NCBI RefSeq assembly: GCF_001423405.1
Contig: NZ_LMNS01000001.1
Coordinates: forward strand, 501,384 to 565,383
Reading direction: 5' to 3'
Length of the DNA: 64,000 nt
Source: Methylobacterium sp. Leaf123
GTDB taxonomy: Bacteria > Pseudomonadota > Alphaproteobacteria > Rhizobiales > Beijerinckiaceae
The notes below the pieces were generated by a model. That model did no database searches and was not told where the DNA came from. It saw only the letters and a program-made list of their open reading frames with translations. Positions 7,165 through 15,394 of the stretch are shown in pieces. How positions within the stretch are numbered: position 1 is the first letter of the stretch; every line of letters starts with the position of its first letter. Made by a program: the position numbers and the translations under genes.

Positions 7165-7457
7165 TCCAGCGCGCGCGCATCAAGCCCGTCGAGCCCCTGG
7201 CCCGTCGCCTCGTCCGCAAGCCGCCCGCCGCCCGGGCGAGCCGGGGTGCGGCGATCGCCGCCCTGCAGGCCGATGGCGAGTTCCCCTTCGAGGATATCGA
7301 GGATTCGATCGACCTCGTCATGTCCCGCGCGGCGCAGCTCGTCGTCGCCGCCGCCTCCGACCGCCCGTGGGCGCTCCGGCTCGGGCACCTGCGCGACCTC
7401 GTCTCGCTGTGCGTCGTCGCCGGCGGCATCGTCTACGGATGGGGTGTCCTGTCGTGA
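7161..7457 (+). CDS. Hypothetical small protein, weakly hydrophobic C-terminus
   Basis: A 98-residue protein from GTG 7161 with a GTGA overlap with the previous stop. The N-terminus is basic (IQRARIKPVEPLARRLVRKP); the C-terminal ~25 residues are hydrophobic (VSLCVVAGGIVYGWG). No domain is recognised. Position in the coupled operon is the main support. Confidence 0.5.
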   Translation: MIQRARIKPVEPLARRLVRKPPAARASRGAAIAALQADGEFPFEDIEDSIDLVMSRAAQLVVAAASDRPWALRLGHLRDLVSLCVVAGGIVYGWGVLS

Positions 7458-7855
7458 GCCGGCCTGCCGCCTTCGTCGCTGACCTCGTGAAGTGGGACGG
7501 GGGCTTGAACAAGGACGTCGCCGTCGTTGGCGTCGCCATCGGTCTCGGCGAGATCCACCACTTCTTCGAACAGGTGGGATACGCGCCCGGGCTCGTGCAC
7601 TACCTCACCGCCCCGGCGCTCGCCCCGGCAATGCTGATCCTGCCTTGCCGCCGGCCGCTGCATCCGGAGCGGGACTTGGACGTCGCCGGCGAGGCCGCGT
7701 TCGATCTCTTCGAGCGCTACGTCCGCGATCAGCTCGCCGCCGGCGCCTCGCCCGCGATCGAGGCAGCGATCGCGCTACGCCTCGCCGATCTGTCGGCGGC
7801 CGTCACCGCCAGCTTCGAGCCCGGCGAGCCGGAGGCGTCCGCCGATGGCCTATGA
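7454..7855 (+). CDS. Hypothetical protein
   Basis: A 133-residue protein from GTG 7454 (GTGA overlap with the previous stop). The central FFEQVGYAPGLVHYLTAPALAPAMLILPCRRP and the helical AGEAAFDLFERYVRDQL are visible, but no family is recognised. It ends in an 11-nt overlap with the next ATG. Codon use matches the rest of the element's GC-rich right arm. Confidence 0.5.
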   Translation: MSRPAAFVADLVKWDGGLNKDVAVVGVAIGLGEIHHFFEQVGYAPGLVHYLTAPALAPAMLILPCRRPLHPERDLDVAGEAAFDLFERYVRDQLAAGASPAIEAAIALRLADLSAAVTASFEPGEPEASADGL

Positions 7856-8072
7856 CTCGATCCGCCAGCGCTACCCGGGCGCGCCCTGCGCCCTCGGCGT
7901 CCGCGTGCGCCTCACGGAGACCGGTGAGGCCGGCACCATCGCCCCGCGCCGCGCCGGCGACAACGGCCTGCGGGTGAAGGTGGACGGCTGCTTCCTGCCT
8001 GTCGCCTGCGACCCGCGCCATGTCGAATACCTGCGCGCGCCCGTGGTCGCGATCGGGGATGGGCGCCGGTGA
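7845..8072 (+). CDS. Hypothetical small beta-rich protein
   Basis: A 75-residue protein starting at ATG 7845, inside the end of the previous gene. GVRVRLTETGEAGTIAPRRAGDNGLRVKVDG followed by FLPVACDPRHVEYL looks like a small SH3/KOW-like barrel, as also suspected for the first gene of the operon. The function is unknown. Its TGA overlaps the next GTG. Confidence 0.5.
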   Translation: MAYDSIRQRYPGAPCALGVRVRLTETGEAGTIAPRRAGDNGLRVKVDGCFLPVACDPRHVEYLRAPVVAIGDGRR

Positions 8073-8818
8073 TCCCCGTCGCGCCCCCGATCGGCGTGGC
8101 CGACGTGCCCGGTGGCTACCTCGTGAGCCTGCCGCCGCAGCTCGCCCTCGTGCTGTCGCTGCGCCGCGCCTTCCGCAAGGTGCGCGCCGCGGCCGAGCCC
8201 TGGACCTACTTCGTGCCGGGCCCGGCCAAGCGGCTCGGCGAATGGCTTGCCGAGGTCGAGCTGCGCGCGCTCACCGAGCGCCGCCGGCGGGCATGGAGCG
8301 CCAACGACGCCGAGTGGGCGAGCGCGATCGCGCCGGCGCCCGCGGCCGAGGCGACGGCCGCCGTCCCGTTCACCATCTCGCTGCCGAAGAAGCGCACGGC
8401 CCGCCCGCTCCTGGAGCTGCTGCAGCACCTGGCCGCCGGCGAGATCCTGATCGCCGAGTCCGGCCGCTTTCACCTTCACCCCTCCGGACGGACGGCCCCG
8501 GCCGGCGTCGCTCGCCGCGCCATCGAGCAGCGCCTGATCGTCCCGAGCTGCGACGGGCTGTTCGGCCCCGACTGTTCGCAGAGCTGGCGCGCCCCCAAGC
8601 AGGAGGAAACCGATGCAGCAGCGGAGCGAAGCGGCCCGGGTTGCCCTAAGGCAGGTGCAGAAGGGAAGGCTGATCGACCCTCGGCGGTACGAGGCTCTGC
8701 GGCACGCCGGCCTCGTCGATCAATGCCGACGGGGCTTCAAGGCGCGCCGGTGGCTGACGGAAGCCGGCGAGCGGTTCCTCGCCGAAGCCGAGGCGTAGAA
8801 GCCGAGGCCGCCCGGTGA
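8069..8818 (+). CDS. Hypothetical protein whose 3' third overlaps another gene
   Basis: A 249-residue frame from GTG 8069. Residues ~1-180 look like a real protein (YLVSLPPQLALVLSLRRAFRKV, WTYFVPGPAKRLGEWLAEVELRAL, LLELLQHLAAGE). After about residue 182 the sequence becomes Arg/Ala/Pro-rich low complexity, and a second gene with a strong ribosome site starts at 8613 in another frame. Either the genes are truly nested or the functional protein ends earlier, with an indel having removed its stop. The family is unknown. Confidence 0.5.
   Translation: MIPVAPPIGVADVPGGYLVSLPPQLALVLSLRRAFRKVRAAAEPWTYFVPGPAKRLGEWLAEVELRALTERRRRAWSANDAEWASAIAPAPAAEATAAVPFTISLPKKRTARPLLELLQHLAAGEILIAESGRFHLHPSGRTAPAGVARRAIEQRLIVPSCDGLFGPDCSQSWRAPKQEETDAAAERSGPGCPKAGAEGKADRPSAVRGSAARRPRRSMPTGLQGAPVADGSRRAVPRRSRGVEAEAAR
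8613..8798 (+). CDS. Small winged-helix-like protein nested in preceding frame
   Basis: A 61-residue protein with an excellent ribosome site (AGGAGGAAACCG before ATG 8613). ALRHAGLVDQCRRGFKARRWLTEAGERFLAE resembles the end of a small winged-helix/MarR-like fold. It lies entirely inside the long 8069-8818 frame. The ribosome site and plausible composition favour this frame over the low-complexity tail of the other. Confidence 0.55.
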   Translation: MQQRSEAARVALRQVQKGRLIDPRRYEALRHAGLVDQCRRGFKARRWLTEAGERFLAEAEA

Positions 8819-9204
8819 TGCCGATCTCCCGCGAGCGTCAGAAGCTCTATCCCGGCGGATCGATCCGCTCCGTGGTCTGGATCCGCGAGTACCGCGAGCC
8901 GACGCTGGCGAGGGCCGGGTGGCGTTGCGAGGGCACGCCGCAGCGGCCGAACTGCCGCGCCGAGAACGACAAGCCGCATCCCGAGACCCAATCGTTCGTC
9001 GTGCTCACGGTCGCGCACCTGGATCAGAACCCGGGCAACAACGATCCGGCGAACCTGAAAGCCCTCTGCCAGCTTTGCCACAACCTGTGGGACTCGATGT
9101 CCCGCACCAAGAACGCCAAAGCCACGCGCGCGCGTAAGCTTGGCGAGGGAACTCTCGATCTGTTCATGTGCGACGGGATCCGCATCGATGCCGGCCGCCG
9201 ATAA
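8818..9204 (+). CDS. HNH endonuclease family protein
   Basis: A 128-residue protein from ATG 8818 (GTG 8815 immediately before is the alternative). It starts PISRERQKLYPGGS as phage HNH proteins do, has Cys residues in WRCEGTPQRPNC, and the nuclease core VVLTVAHLDQNPGNNDPANLKALCQLCHNLWD with His, Asn and CxxCH. Family members nick or cut DNA. The usual AHLDH reads AHLDQ here; the catalytic-position His in AHL is kept. Located two genes before the integrase. Confidence 0.75.
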   Translation: MPISRERQKLYPGGSIRSVVWIREYREPTLARAGWRCEGTPQRPNCRAENDKPHPETQSFVVLTVAHLDQNPGNNDPANLKALCQLCHNLWDSMSRTKNAKATRARKLGEGTLDLFMCDGIRIDAGRR

Positions 9205-9469
9205 GCGATTCAGTGCCTTGCCGCTCGGCATGATCCCGCTCGGTCTCTCGCGGGTCGTGGCATCGAGCTACGTCGGTGTCTCGCCATCGACATGGGACAA
9301 CATGGTCGATGACGGCCGGATGCCGAAACCGAAGCGAATCAATCGCCGACGGCTATGGGATCGGCGGGAGGTTGAAGAGGCGTTCGCGCGGCTTGATGCT
9401 GCTGGCAGCGACTCGGGCACCCCGCCCAGCCCCCAGGATGACGACGACTGGGAGAACGTCGCGACATGA
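9188..9469 (+). CDS. Excisionase/AlpA-like HTH protein
   Basis: A 93-residue protein from ATG 9188. SRVVASSYVGVSPSTWDNMVDDGRMPKPKRINRRRLWDRREVEEAFARL is a MerR/AlpA-type winged HTH with a YVGVSPST recognition helix and a wing (RINRRRLWDR), the layout of phage excisionases and AlpA regulators. It lies directly upstream of the integrase with an ATGA overlap, as expected for a recombination directionality factor. Confidence 0.75.
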   Translation: MPAADKRFSALPLGMIPLGLSRVVASSYVGVSPSTWDNMVDDGRMPKPKRINRRRLWDRREVEEAFARLDAAGSDSGTPPSPQDDDDWENVAT

Positions 9470-10650
9470 GCGACGGAACGACCATGCCGAAACGGCTGCC
9501 GAAAGGCTGCATCGAGGACACAGACCGTCACGGCAACGTGCGGGTCTATTTCCGGGCGAAGGGACGCCCGAAGATTCGGCTGGCCGGTATCCCGTGGTCC
9601 GAGCCGTTCATGGAGGCCTACCGCGCCGCCGTCGAGGCGCGGACGGTGACGCCAGCACCGGCGGACAAGCCCGTCGCGCGCTCGGCCACGACACAGGGCA
9701 CCTGGCGGTGGCTGTGCGAGCGCTACTTCGTGGCGCCCGAGTTCACCGGTGGGCTCGACCCGCGCACCCGGAAGGTCCGGCGCGCGCTCCTCGAGGCAAC
9801 CTTCGTCGAGCCGATCGCGCCGGGCTCGACGAAGCTGTTCTCGGAATTTCCGATCGATCGCATGACGCCGAAGGCCATCCGGGTCCTGCGCGATCGGCGG
9901 GCGGACAAGCGGGAGGCGGCAAACGGCAGGCTGAAGGCCGTGCGCCAGGTCTTTGCCTACGGCATCGACGCCGAGCTGGTGGAGGCCAACCCCGCGCGCG
10001 AGGTGCCCTATCTGATCGGCAAAACAGAAGGCTTCCACACCTGGAACCTGGACGAGGTCGCGCAGTACGTCCAGCGCCACCCGCCGGGCACGAAGGCCTA
10101 CCTCGCGCTCGCCCTGTTGCTGTTCGTTGGGTGCCGGCGCGCGGACGTCGTCGCGCTCGGCCGGCAGCACATCCGCAAGGGGTGGCTGCGCTACACCCAG
10201 CACAAGAACCGGAACCGCTCGCCCGTCACCCTCGATCTGCCGGTGCTGCCGATCCTGCAGCGCGCGATCGACGCCATGCCGGCGGACAAGGCCGCCGAGA
10301 CGACGCTCGCCTTCCTCACCACGGAGTATGGCAAGGCGTTCACAGCCAACGGGTTCGGGAACTGGTTCCGGAAGCGCTGCACGGAAGCCGGCCTCCCGCA
10401 TTGCACCGCCCATGGCCTGCGCAAGGCCGGCGCCGCAATCGCGGCCGAAAACGGCGCGACCGAAAATCAGCTCATGGCCATCTACGGCTGGACCAACCCG
10501 AAGCAGGCCGCGCTCTACACGCGCAAGGCACGCCAAAGGGTGCTAGCCGGCGGCGCGATGCATCTGATCAACCTCGACGGCTCGAAGGAGCCGGAGGTCC
10601 CACCGGGAACGGGGGTTGGGGAAAGTGGGACTTTGTTGGCCTCTAAGTAA
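9466..10650 (+). CDS. int: Tyrosine recombinase / integrase
   Basis: A 394-residue protein. Residues ~1-60 are an arm-binding-like N-terminus; ~70-185 a SAM-like core-binding domain; ~190-360 the catalytic domain with Arg224 (GCRRADVVAL), a Lys247-type beta-hairpin (TQHKNRN), His316-x-x-Arg319 (HGLRKA), Trp342 (YGWTN) in the second His position, and nucleophile Tyr351 (AALYTRKA). All catalytic residues are present. It catalyses integration/excision and sits 28 bp from the tRNA-Phe 3' end, its probable target. Confidence 0.93.
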   Translation: MSDGTTMPKRLPKGCIEDTDRHGNVRVYFRAKGRPKIRLAGIPWSEPFMEAYRAAVEARTVTPAPADKPVARSATTQGTWRWLCERYFVAPEFTGGLDPRTRKVRRALLEATFVEPIAPGSTKLFSEFPIDRMTPKAIRVLRDRRADKREAANGRLKAVRQVFAYGIDAELVEANPAREVPYLIGKTEGFHTWNLDEVAQYVQRHPPGTKAYLALALLLFVGCRRADVVALGRQHIRKGWLRYTQHKNRNRSPVTLDLPVLPILQRAIDAMPADKAAETTLAFLTTEYGKAFTANGFGNWFRKRCTEAGLPHCTAHGLRKAGAAIAAENGATENQLMAIYGWTNPKQAALYTRKARQRVLAGGAMHLINLDGSKEPEVPPGTGVGESGTLLASK

Positions 10651-10678
10651 CTGAAAGTACTGAGGCTGGAAATGACTA

Positions 10679-10700
10679 TGGTGCCCAGGGACGGAGTCGA
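10679..10700. other. Predicted attachment junction (attR/attL) at tRNA-Phe 3' end
   Basis: The integrase gene stops 28 bp from the tRNA-Phe 3' end and gene content changes sharply from phage-like to housekeeping at this point. Elements of this class recombine within the tRNA 3' half, so one attachment core should lie here. I find no second copy in 1-10,650, so the partner site must be outside the window. Confidence 0.55.
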
Positions 10701-10754
10701 ACCGCCGACACTGCGATTTTCAGTCGCATGCTCTACCAACTGAGCTACCTGGGC
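10679..10754 (-). tRNA. tRNA-Phe (GAA), CCA encoded
   Basis: Minus-strand cloverleaf: acceptor GCCCAGG pairs with CCTGGGC, TAGCTCAGTTGGTAGAGCA D arm, anticodon loop CTGAAAA with anticodon GAA, T arm GGCGGTTCGACTCCGTC, discriminator A and encoded CCA at 10681-10679. The 3' end faces the integrase gene, so it is the likely attachment site of the element. Confidence 0.95.
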
Positions 10755-10869
10755 ATCCGCCGCGTCGCGCTGCGTCGTCGGCTGGCGGGGGTATAGTGAA
10801 GGGTTTTGGGCCTGTCCAGCCTTCCGACAACCGAAGGCGAAGCTTTTTTGCCGGGTGCGGATCTCAGCC

Positions 10870-11088
10870 TCAGTGCGAGCGATTCTCGTCGTCCGAACGG
10901 GGCGGGTAGGACAGCTCATCCTCCTCCGGCCCCGGAATGACGTAGCGCTCGCCGAGCCAGCGTCCGAGGTCGATATCGGCACAGCGAGGCGAGCAGAACG
11001 GCTTGGTTTCCTGCCGTGCCGGCTTGCGGCAGATCGGACAGGTGGCCAGGGGCTTGTCTGCCGCCGTCTTCTTCACCGGTTGACTCAT
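10870..11088 (-). CDS. yacG: DNA gyrase inhibitor YacG
   Basis: A 72-residue protein starting at ATG 11088, overlapping the Maf stop (ATGA). It has the YacG zinc signature CPICRKPA...[19 protein letters not shown] (four Cys) and an acidic tail ([19 protein letters not shown]). YacG binds GyrB and inhibits gyrase. Length and motif are typical. Confidence 0.92.
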   Translation of the reverse strand: MSQPVKKTAADKPLATCPICRKPARQETKPFCSPRCADIDLGRWLGERYVIPGPEEDELSYPPRSDDENRSH

Positions 11089-11756
11089 GTGGCCGCTCCC
11101 CAGGCGCCGCGCACGGGAAAGCCCTCTCCTTCGAGCAGGCTCATCGTCTCGTATAACGGCAGCCCGACCACCGCGCTGTGCGAGCCGACCAGCTTCACCG
11201 CAAAGGCCGCCGCCAAGCCCTGGATGGCGTAGCCGCCGGCCTTGCCGCGCCACTCGCCCGAGGAAAGATAACCCTCGATCTCGCGGTTCGAGAGGCGCTT
11301 GAAGCGCACGCGAGTCTCGACCATGCGCTCGCGGCGCCGATCCTTCGGGGACAGGATGCAGACGGCGGTATAGACGCGATGCGCCCGCCCCGAGAGCAGC
11401 CGCAGGCAGTCGGCGGCTTCGTCGAGCAGCTCGGCCTTGGGCAGCACGCGGCGGCCCACGGCGACCACGGTGTCGGCCGAGACGAGATAGGCCTCGCGCA
11501 AGTCGTCCCGACGCCGCGCTGCAGCCTGGGCTGCCTCCAGCTTTTCCCGGGCGAGGCGGCGGGCCAGGTCGCGGGGCGATTCGGATTTGCGCGGGGTCTC
11601 GTCGATATCGGCGGGCAGGAGCGCATCCGGCTCGATTCCGACCTGTTGCAGCAGCGCCAGCCGGCGCGGAGAGGCCGAAGCAAGCACGAGGGGCGGTCGC
11701 GCAGGCCCCCCGGGAACCTGCGGCTTCAGGGCGTCGGAAGTGAGAAGCTCGTTCAT
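11085..11756 (-). CDS. maf: Maf-like nucleoside triphosphate pyrophosphatase
   Basis: A 223-residue protein from ATG 11756. [16 protein letters not shown] at residues ~24-39 is the Maf signature, with [16 protein letters not shown] in the middle and [30 protein letters not shown] near the end. Family enzymes hydrolyse non-canonical or methylated nucleotides (dTTP/UTP/m7GTP subtypes). Coupled by ATGA to yacG, a pairing common in alphaproteobacteria. An extra 16 N-terminal codons are open but unlikely. Confidence 0.92.
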   Translation of the reverse strand: MNELLTSDALKPQVPGGPARPPLVLASASPRRLALLQQVGIEPDALLPADIDETPRKSESPRDLARRLAREKLEAAQAAARRRDDLREAYLVSADTVVAVGRRVLPKAELLDEAADCLRLLSGRAHRVYTAVCILSPKDRRRERMVETRVRFKRLSNREIEGYLSSGEWRGKAGGYAIQGLAAAFAVKLVGSHSAVVGLPLYETMSLLEGEGFPVRGAWGAAT

Positions 11757-11898
11757 CGGCGAGGTCTTACGCCCAAGCCCGGTGGTACCGCAACGCAGTG
11801 TCACGCATCAGACGGCGTCGGAGGCTTGCCAAGGGCAGGGCGGCCGTCTAAGACCCGGCACATTCCACCGGGCGTCGATGCGGCGAACCGGATGTGAC

Positions 11899-11974
11899 GC
11901 CGCAATAGCTCAGCTGGTAGAGCACCTCATTCGTAATGAGGGGGTCGGGGGTTCGAATCCCTCTTGCGGCACCA
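11899..11974 (+). tRNA. tRNA-Thr (CGT), CCA encoded
   Basis: Cloverleaf with acceptor GCCGCAA/TTGCGGC, D arm TAGCTCAGCTGGTAGAGCA, anticodon loop TTCGTAA (anticodon CGT), T arm GGGGGTTCGAATCCCTC, then A and encoded CCA. Confidence 0.95.
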
Positions 11975-12054
11975 CTCTCCCCCCCCTCTGCGATTTTCTG
12001 CGCTCCAGCGATGTTGGATCGGGATTTCCCGTCGATCCGCTGGCGAGCGCGCTC

Positions 12055-12363
12055 TCACTCCGTGGCGCCAGATCGGCTGGCCTGCAGCGAAACGCAGGTG
12101 CGCACCATATCACTTAGCGTGAGATCCTTGGTGTCGCCGATATTGGCGACCTCTTCCAGGCAGCGCATGAAATAGCCGCTGTCGAGGCCCGGCGAGAGCG
12201 TGCTCATCGATTTGCCGACGCGGTTGGTGAAGTCGATCTTCTCGCTGGCCCCAGTACGCGGCCAAAGCGAGGCCTTGTCGTCCATTTTCAGACGGGCTCC
12301 CGCCAGCGACGGGCTGACAAGCGTCAGCATTGCCAGGATACCCATTGCGGTCGCTCGGCCCAT
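12055..12363 (-). CDS. Small exported protein of unknown function
   Basis: A 102-residue protein from ATG 12363 with GGGAG upstream. Residues 1-~22 are a signal peptide (GILAMLTLVSPSLAGA). The mature part has two Cys (FMRCLEEVA and VRTCVSLQ), as in the Rap1a/Tai-type periplasmic inhibitor shape, but the family is not certain. Confidence 0.6.
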   Translation of the reverse strand: MGRATAMGILAMLTLVSPSLAGARLKMDDKASLWPRTGASEKIDFTNRVGKSMSTLSPGLDSGYFMRCLEEVANIGDTKDLTLSDMVRTCVSLQASRSGATE

Positions 12364-12561
12364 CGTTGCGCTCCCTGTCGTGGCGTCGGACGTGTTGCCG
12401 ACCGACCGCGGGCCCAACGCGAGCGCGCTTACCGACGTTGCATCGGGCTTCGCATGCGCGACGAAATTAAACGATTTCTCAGAGACTTACTCGCGGCACT
12501 GCCGGCCCGGCGCGTCGGGATCCTGTTCGGCGCCGGGCCGGCCTTCTCGGCTGTGCTATTC

Positions 12562-12852
12562 TTACCGCGAGCTGCCGCCGCCGCTGCCGCCGCCTGCGCT
12601 GCCCTGCGGGATGGCCCGCTCCGGCTGCCCGGCATTGCCGCCCGCCGCCGAATTCGTGGTGATGGTGTCGGCTCCCGTGGCGCCGGGGGCGATGATGTAA
12701 TCGACGGTGTTGCCGGTCGTGTTGGTCTGGCGCTGGATGATCGTGCCCGGCGGGAACGGGCCGCCGGGGAGGCCGGGAGGGCCAGCCTGCGCGGTCGCTG
12801 CGCTTGCGCCGAGGCAGCTCAGAACGGTGAAGGTGAGGGCGATGCGGTGCAT
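12562..12852 (-). CDS. Small exported Gly/Pro-rich protein
   Basis: A 96-residue protein starting at ATG 12852 with AGGAG 7 nt upstream. An N-terminal signal peptide ends near ASAATAQA; the mature chain is GPPGLPGGPFPPGTI followed by Thr/Asn-rich and Gly/Ser-rich low complexity. No family is recognised. The longer frame to 13275 lacks support. Confidence 0.6.
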   Translation of the reverse strand: MHRIALTFTVLSCLGASAATAQAGPPGLPGGPFPPGTIIQRQTNTTGNTVDYIIAPGATGADTITTNSAAGGNAGQPERAIPQGSAGGGSGGGSSR

Positions 12853-13016
12853 CGAGGGACTCCTGAACGAAACGGCGTCTTCGCACGCCCCGGAGGCCTG
12901 CGAAGGATCAACTCTCCGCAAGGCAAGTCCCCCATCGGCCATGCGGTTTCCCGAGGGGCCTGCGGCGTGGTGACGACACGCGCAGGCCTCCGTGTTCGAG
13001 CGTCCCGGTGCGCAGT

Positions 13017-15260
13017 TCACCACGCGATCGTGTAGGCGACCTCCAACGAGCGCGGGCGCCCGAGAACCCAGGCGGTGCCGATGCCGTTCACGGCGCTGCC
13101 ATCGACCGCGTAGACTTTGTCGAACAGGTTGAAGACCCGCAGCGAAAGGCGGGAACCGGCCGTGACCTGATGGTCGAGGCCGAGATTCACCAGCGTGTAG
13201 GCCGGTCGCAGCGCGGTGTTGCCGAAATCGGAGAAGACTTCGCCGACATGCTGGAGGCCGACGCGCCCCTCCCAATCGCGGGCGAAGGCCCAGTTGACCC
13301 AGAGATTGGCCACCTGCTCCGGCACGTTGATCGGCTGATTGCCGGCATAGGAGACGGCAACCCCGCCGACATTCTGGGTGAAGTCGTCGTACTGGGCATG
13401 AAGCAAGGCGAGGTTGGCATCGATACGCCAGCCGGGGGCGGGGAGCCAGGAGAGCGCGGCCTCCGCGCCGAGGGAGGATTGCTGGCCGACCTGGATCGAG
13501 ACCGTCGGCTGGCCCGGAACCGCCGAGATCAAGTTATCCTTGACGATGCGGTAGCCGGCCAGCGTCCATTCCACGGCGTCGCCGAAGACGACGCCCTTGG
13601 CGCCGAGTTCGACTTGGCGGCCGGTCGAGAGTTCGAAACCGGCCAATGATTGCGAGAGGCTGATCAGGCTGTTCACCGGATCCGTCGCGGTGGCGTATTG
13701 CGCGTAGAGTGCTGTGTCCGGCATCGGCTCGTAGAGCAGCGCGAAGCGATAACCGAGGGCCCGGAACGAGCGCTCGAAGGTTGCGCCGCTGCGCAGATCC
13801 TCCCGGTCGAGACGCGGCGCGTCGAAGCGCACGCCGCTGAGGAACGACAGCCGGTCGGTGAGGAACAGCCGATCCTCGGCGAAGACCGAAGCCTGGTTCG
13901 TGCGCGTGGCGTAGGCCGGACTCGCCCGCCCTCCTGGCGGGAAGAAGCCCGGATCGTAGTCGTTCAGGGGCACGCTCGTCGGCGTCTCGGAAAAGGTGAA
14001 GTTGTTGGTGTGGCGGAAACTGACGTGGTTCATGTCGAAGCCGGCCGAGAACGTGTTGGCGAATCCGAGAACGGCACCGCGGAAGGTCGCGTCGAACCGA
14101 TTCCCGACCTGTTCCTGGCTATGGTAGATTTCGAGATAGTCGGAGCGATCGACGAGGCCCGTTGCCGGATTGAAGCGGTACTGTTCGACGTCGCGCCAAT
14201 GCCGGCGGCTCTGGAGGCGGTAGGCGGTGTTGCGCACCGTCACATCGGCCGAGGGGGTCCACTCCGTCCGGAACTGCGTCCAGTTGTCGGTCCAGGCGAT
14301 CTTCGAATCGCGGACGTTGTAGTTGTTGAAGCGGATGGCGTCGGGGACCCGCCCGTTCACCAGCGGCGTGCCCCAGTAGCGGGTGGGCTCTTGGTAGCCG
14401 AGATCGTGGCTAACCGTAAAGGCGAGATCCGGATTCGCCTGGAGCGTCAGTGCGCCCGAGACCGCGAGGTTGCGGAAGTCGCCCTCCGGCGTGATCCAGC
14501 CATCGGCACGGTTGCCGCTGACATTGAGGCGGTAGGCCACGGATTCGCCGATCGGCCCGGTCGAATCGACCGCCGCACGGGCGATGCCGTCCTCGCCGAG
14601 CCCGAAGCGGGCGACGTTGAGGGGCGTGAACAGCGGCTTCTTCGAGACGACGTTGACGATGCCGCCGATGGCCCCGTCCCCGTAGAGAACGGAAGCTGGC
14701 CCACGCAGCACCTCGATCCGCTCCACGTTCCACGTATCGAACGGGAAGGTGACGGTGTTGGCGCCGACATAGAGCCGAGTGCCGTCGAACAGGGTCTGGA
14801 TCGAGTTCGCCCCGGCAAAGCCTCGGGCGGTGAAGAAGCCGAGTCCCGAGCCCGGCGAGCCGAAGGCGGTGATGCCGGTGCCGTTCTGCGACACGGCGTC
14901 GAGCACGCTGGTCTGACCGCGCAGGCGGATGGTCTCGCCCGAGATGATGTCGAGACTCGCGGGCGTTTCCATCGGCGTGAGGCCGAGACGGCTCGCCGAG
15001 CGCGACGGCGTGCGCAGGTTGAGCCCGACCGGCGAGGATTGCGTCAGGCTCGGCGTCCGCAGAGATGCAGCGGCGTCCATGCCGACGGCGTCGGCCGGGG
15101 CGTTGGTGGGCAGGCCGATTCCGGCACCGCCTTGCACCGCGATCTCATCGAGATGCGTCTGGGGTTCTTGGGCCCGAACCGGGCCCGACAGGGTGAGGGG
15201 AAGTAGGGCGACGGCGGACAGGAAGGACCGGCCGCAGACGCGGCGGTGAAGGGGGGACAT
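13017..15260 (-). CDS. TonB-dependent outer-membrane receptor (siderophore-type), B12-riboswitch controlled
   Basis: A 747-residue protein from ATG 15260. A signal peptide (residues ~10-31, ending VRAQ) is followed by the plug domain (THLDEIAVQG; ETIRLRGQTSVLDAV; VERIEVLRGPASVLYGDGAIGGIVNVVSKKP) and a 22-strand-type barrel ending in the aromatic VAYTIAW. The plug signature is that of ferrisiderophore receptors, but a cobalamin riboswitch precedes it, so the cargo is probably a corrinoid, cobalt chelate or a related compound. No TonB/ExbBD or ABC genes lie beside it. Confidence 0.88.
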   Translation of the reverse strand: MSPLHRRVCGRSFLSAVALLPLTLSGPVRAQEPQTHLDEIAVQGGAGIGLPTNAPADAVGMDAAASLRTPSLTQSSPVGLNLRTPSRSASRLGLTPMETPASLDIISGETIRLRGQTSVLDAVSQNGTGITAFGSPGSGLGFFTARGFAGANSIQTLFDGTRLYVGANTVTFPFDTWNVERIEVLRGPASVLYGDGAIGGIVNVVSKKPLFTPLNVARFGLGEDGIARAAVDSTGPIGESVAYRLNVSGNRADGWITPEGDFRNLAVSGALTLQANPDLAFTVSHDLGYQEPTRYWGTPLVNGRVPDAIRFNNYNVRDSKIAWTDNWTQFRTEWTPSADVTVRNTAYRLQSRRHWRDVEQYRFNPATGLVDRSDYLEIYHSQEQVGNRFDATFRGAVLGFANTFSAGFDMNHVSFRHTNNFTFSETPTSVPLNDYDPGFFPPGGRASPAYATRTNQASVFAEDRLFLTDRLSFLSGVRFDAPRLDREDLRSGATFERSFRALGYRFALLYEPMPDTALYAQYATATDPVNSLISLSQSLAGFELSTGRQVELGAKGVVFGDAVEWTLAGYRIVKDNLISAVPGQPTVSIQVGQQSSLGAEAALSWLPAPGWRIDANLALLHAQYDDFTQNVGGVAVSYAGNQPINVPEQVANLWVNWAFARDWEGRVGLQHVGEVFSDFGNTALRPAYTLVNLGLDHQVTAGSRLSLRVFNLFDKVYAVDGSAVNGIGTAWVLGRPRSLEVAYTIAW

Positions 15261-15394
15261 GATGGAAACGATGCCTCGGCAGCGACGGTGGTACGTCACC
15301 GCGACCGAGGCCGATCCACTGCCGGCCATGGGCCTTCAGCGTTTCGACACCTGCTGGGACACCCCGCCCGGCATGGCTCGCGTGTGACCACGGC

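Noticed and set aside
13650-15206. 518-codon plus-strand frame over the receptor
   Set aside because: It is the mirror of the TonB-dependent receptor gene. High GC opens antisense frames; composition is Arg/Glu/Gly-rich with no domain.
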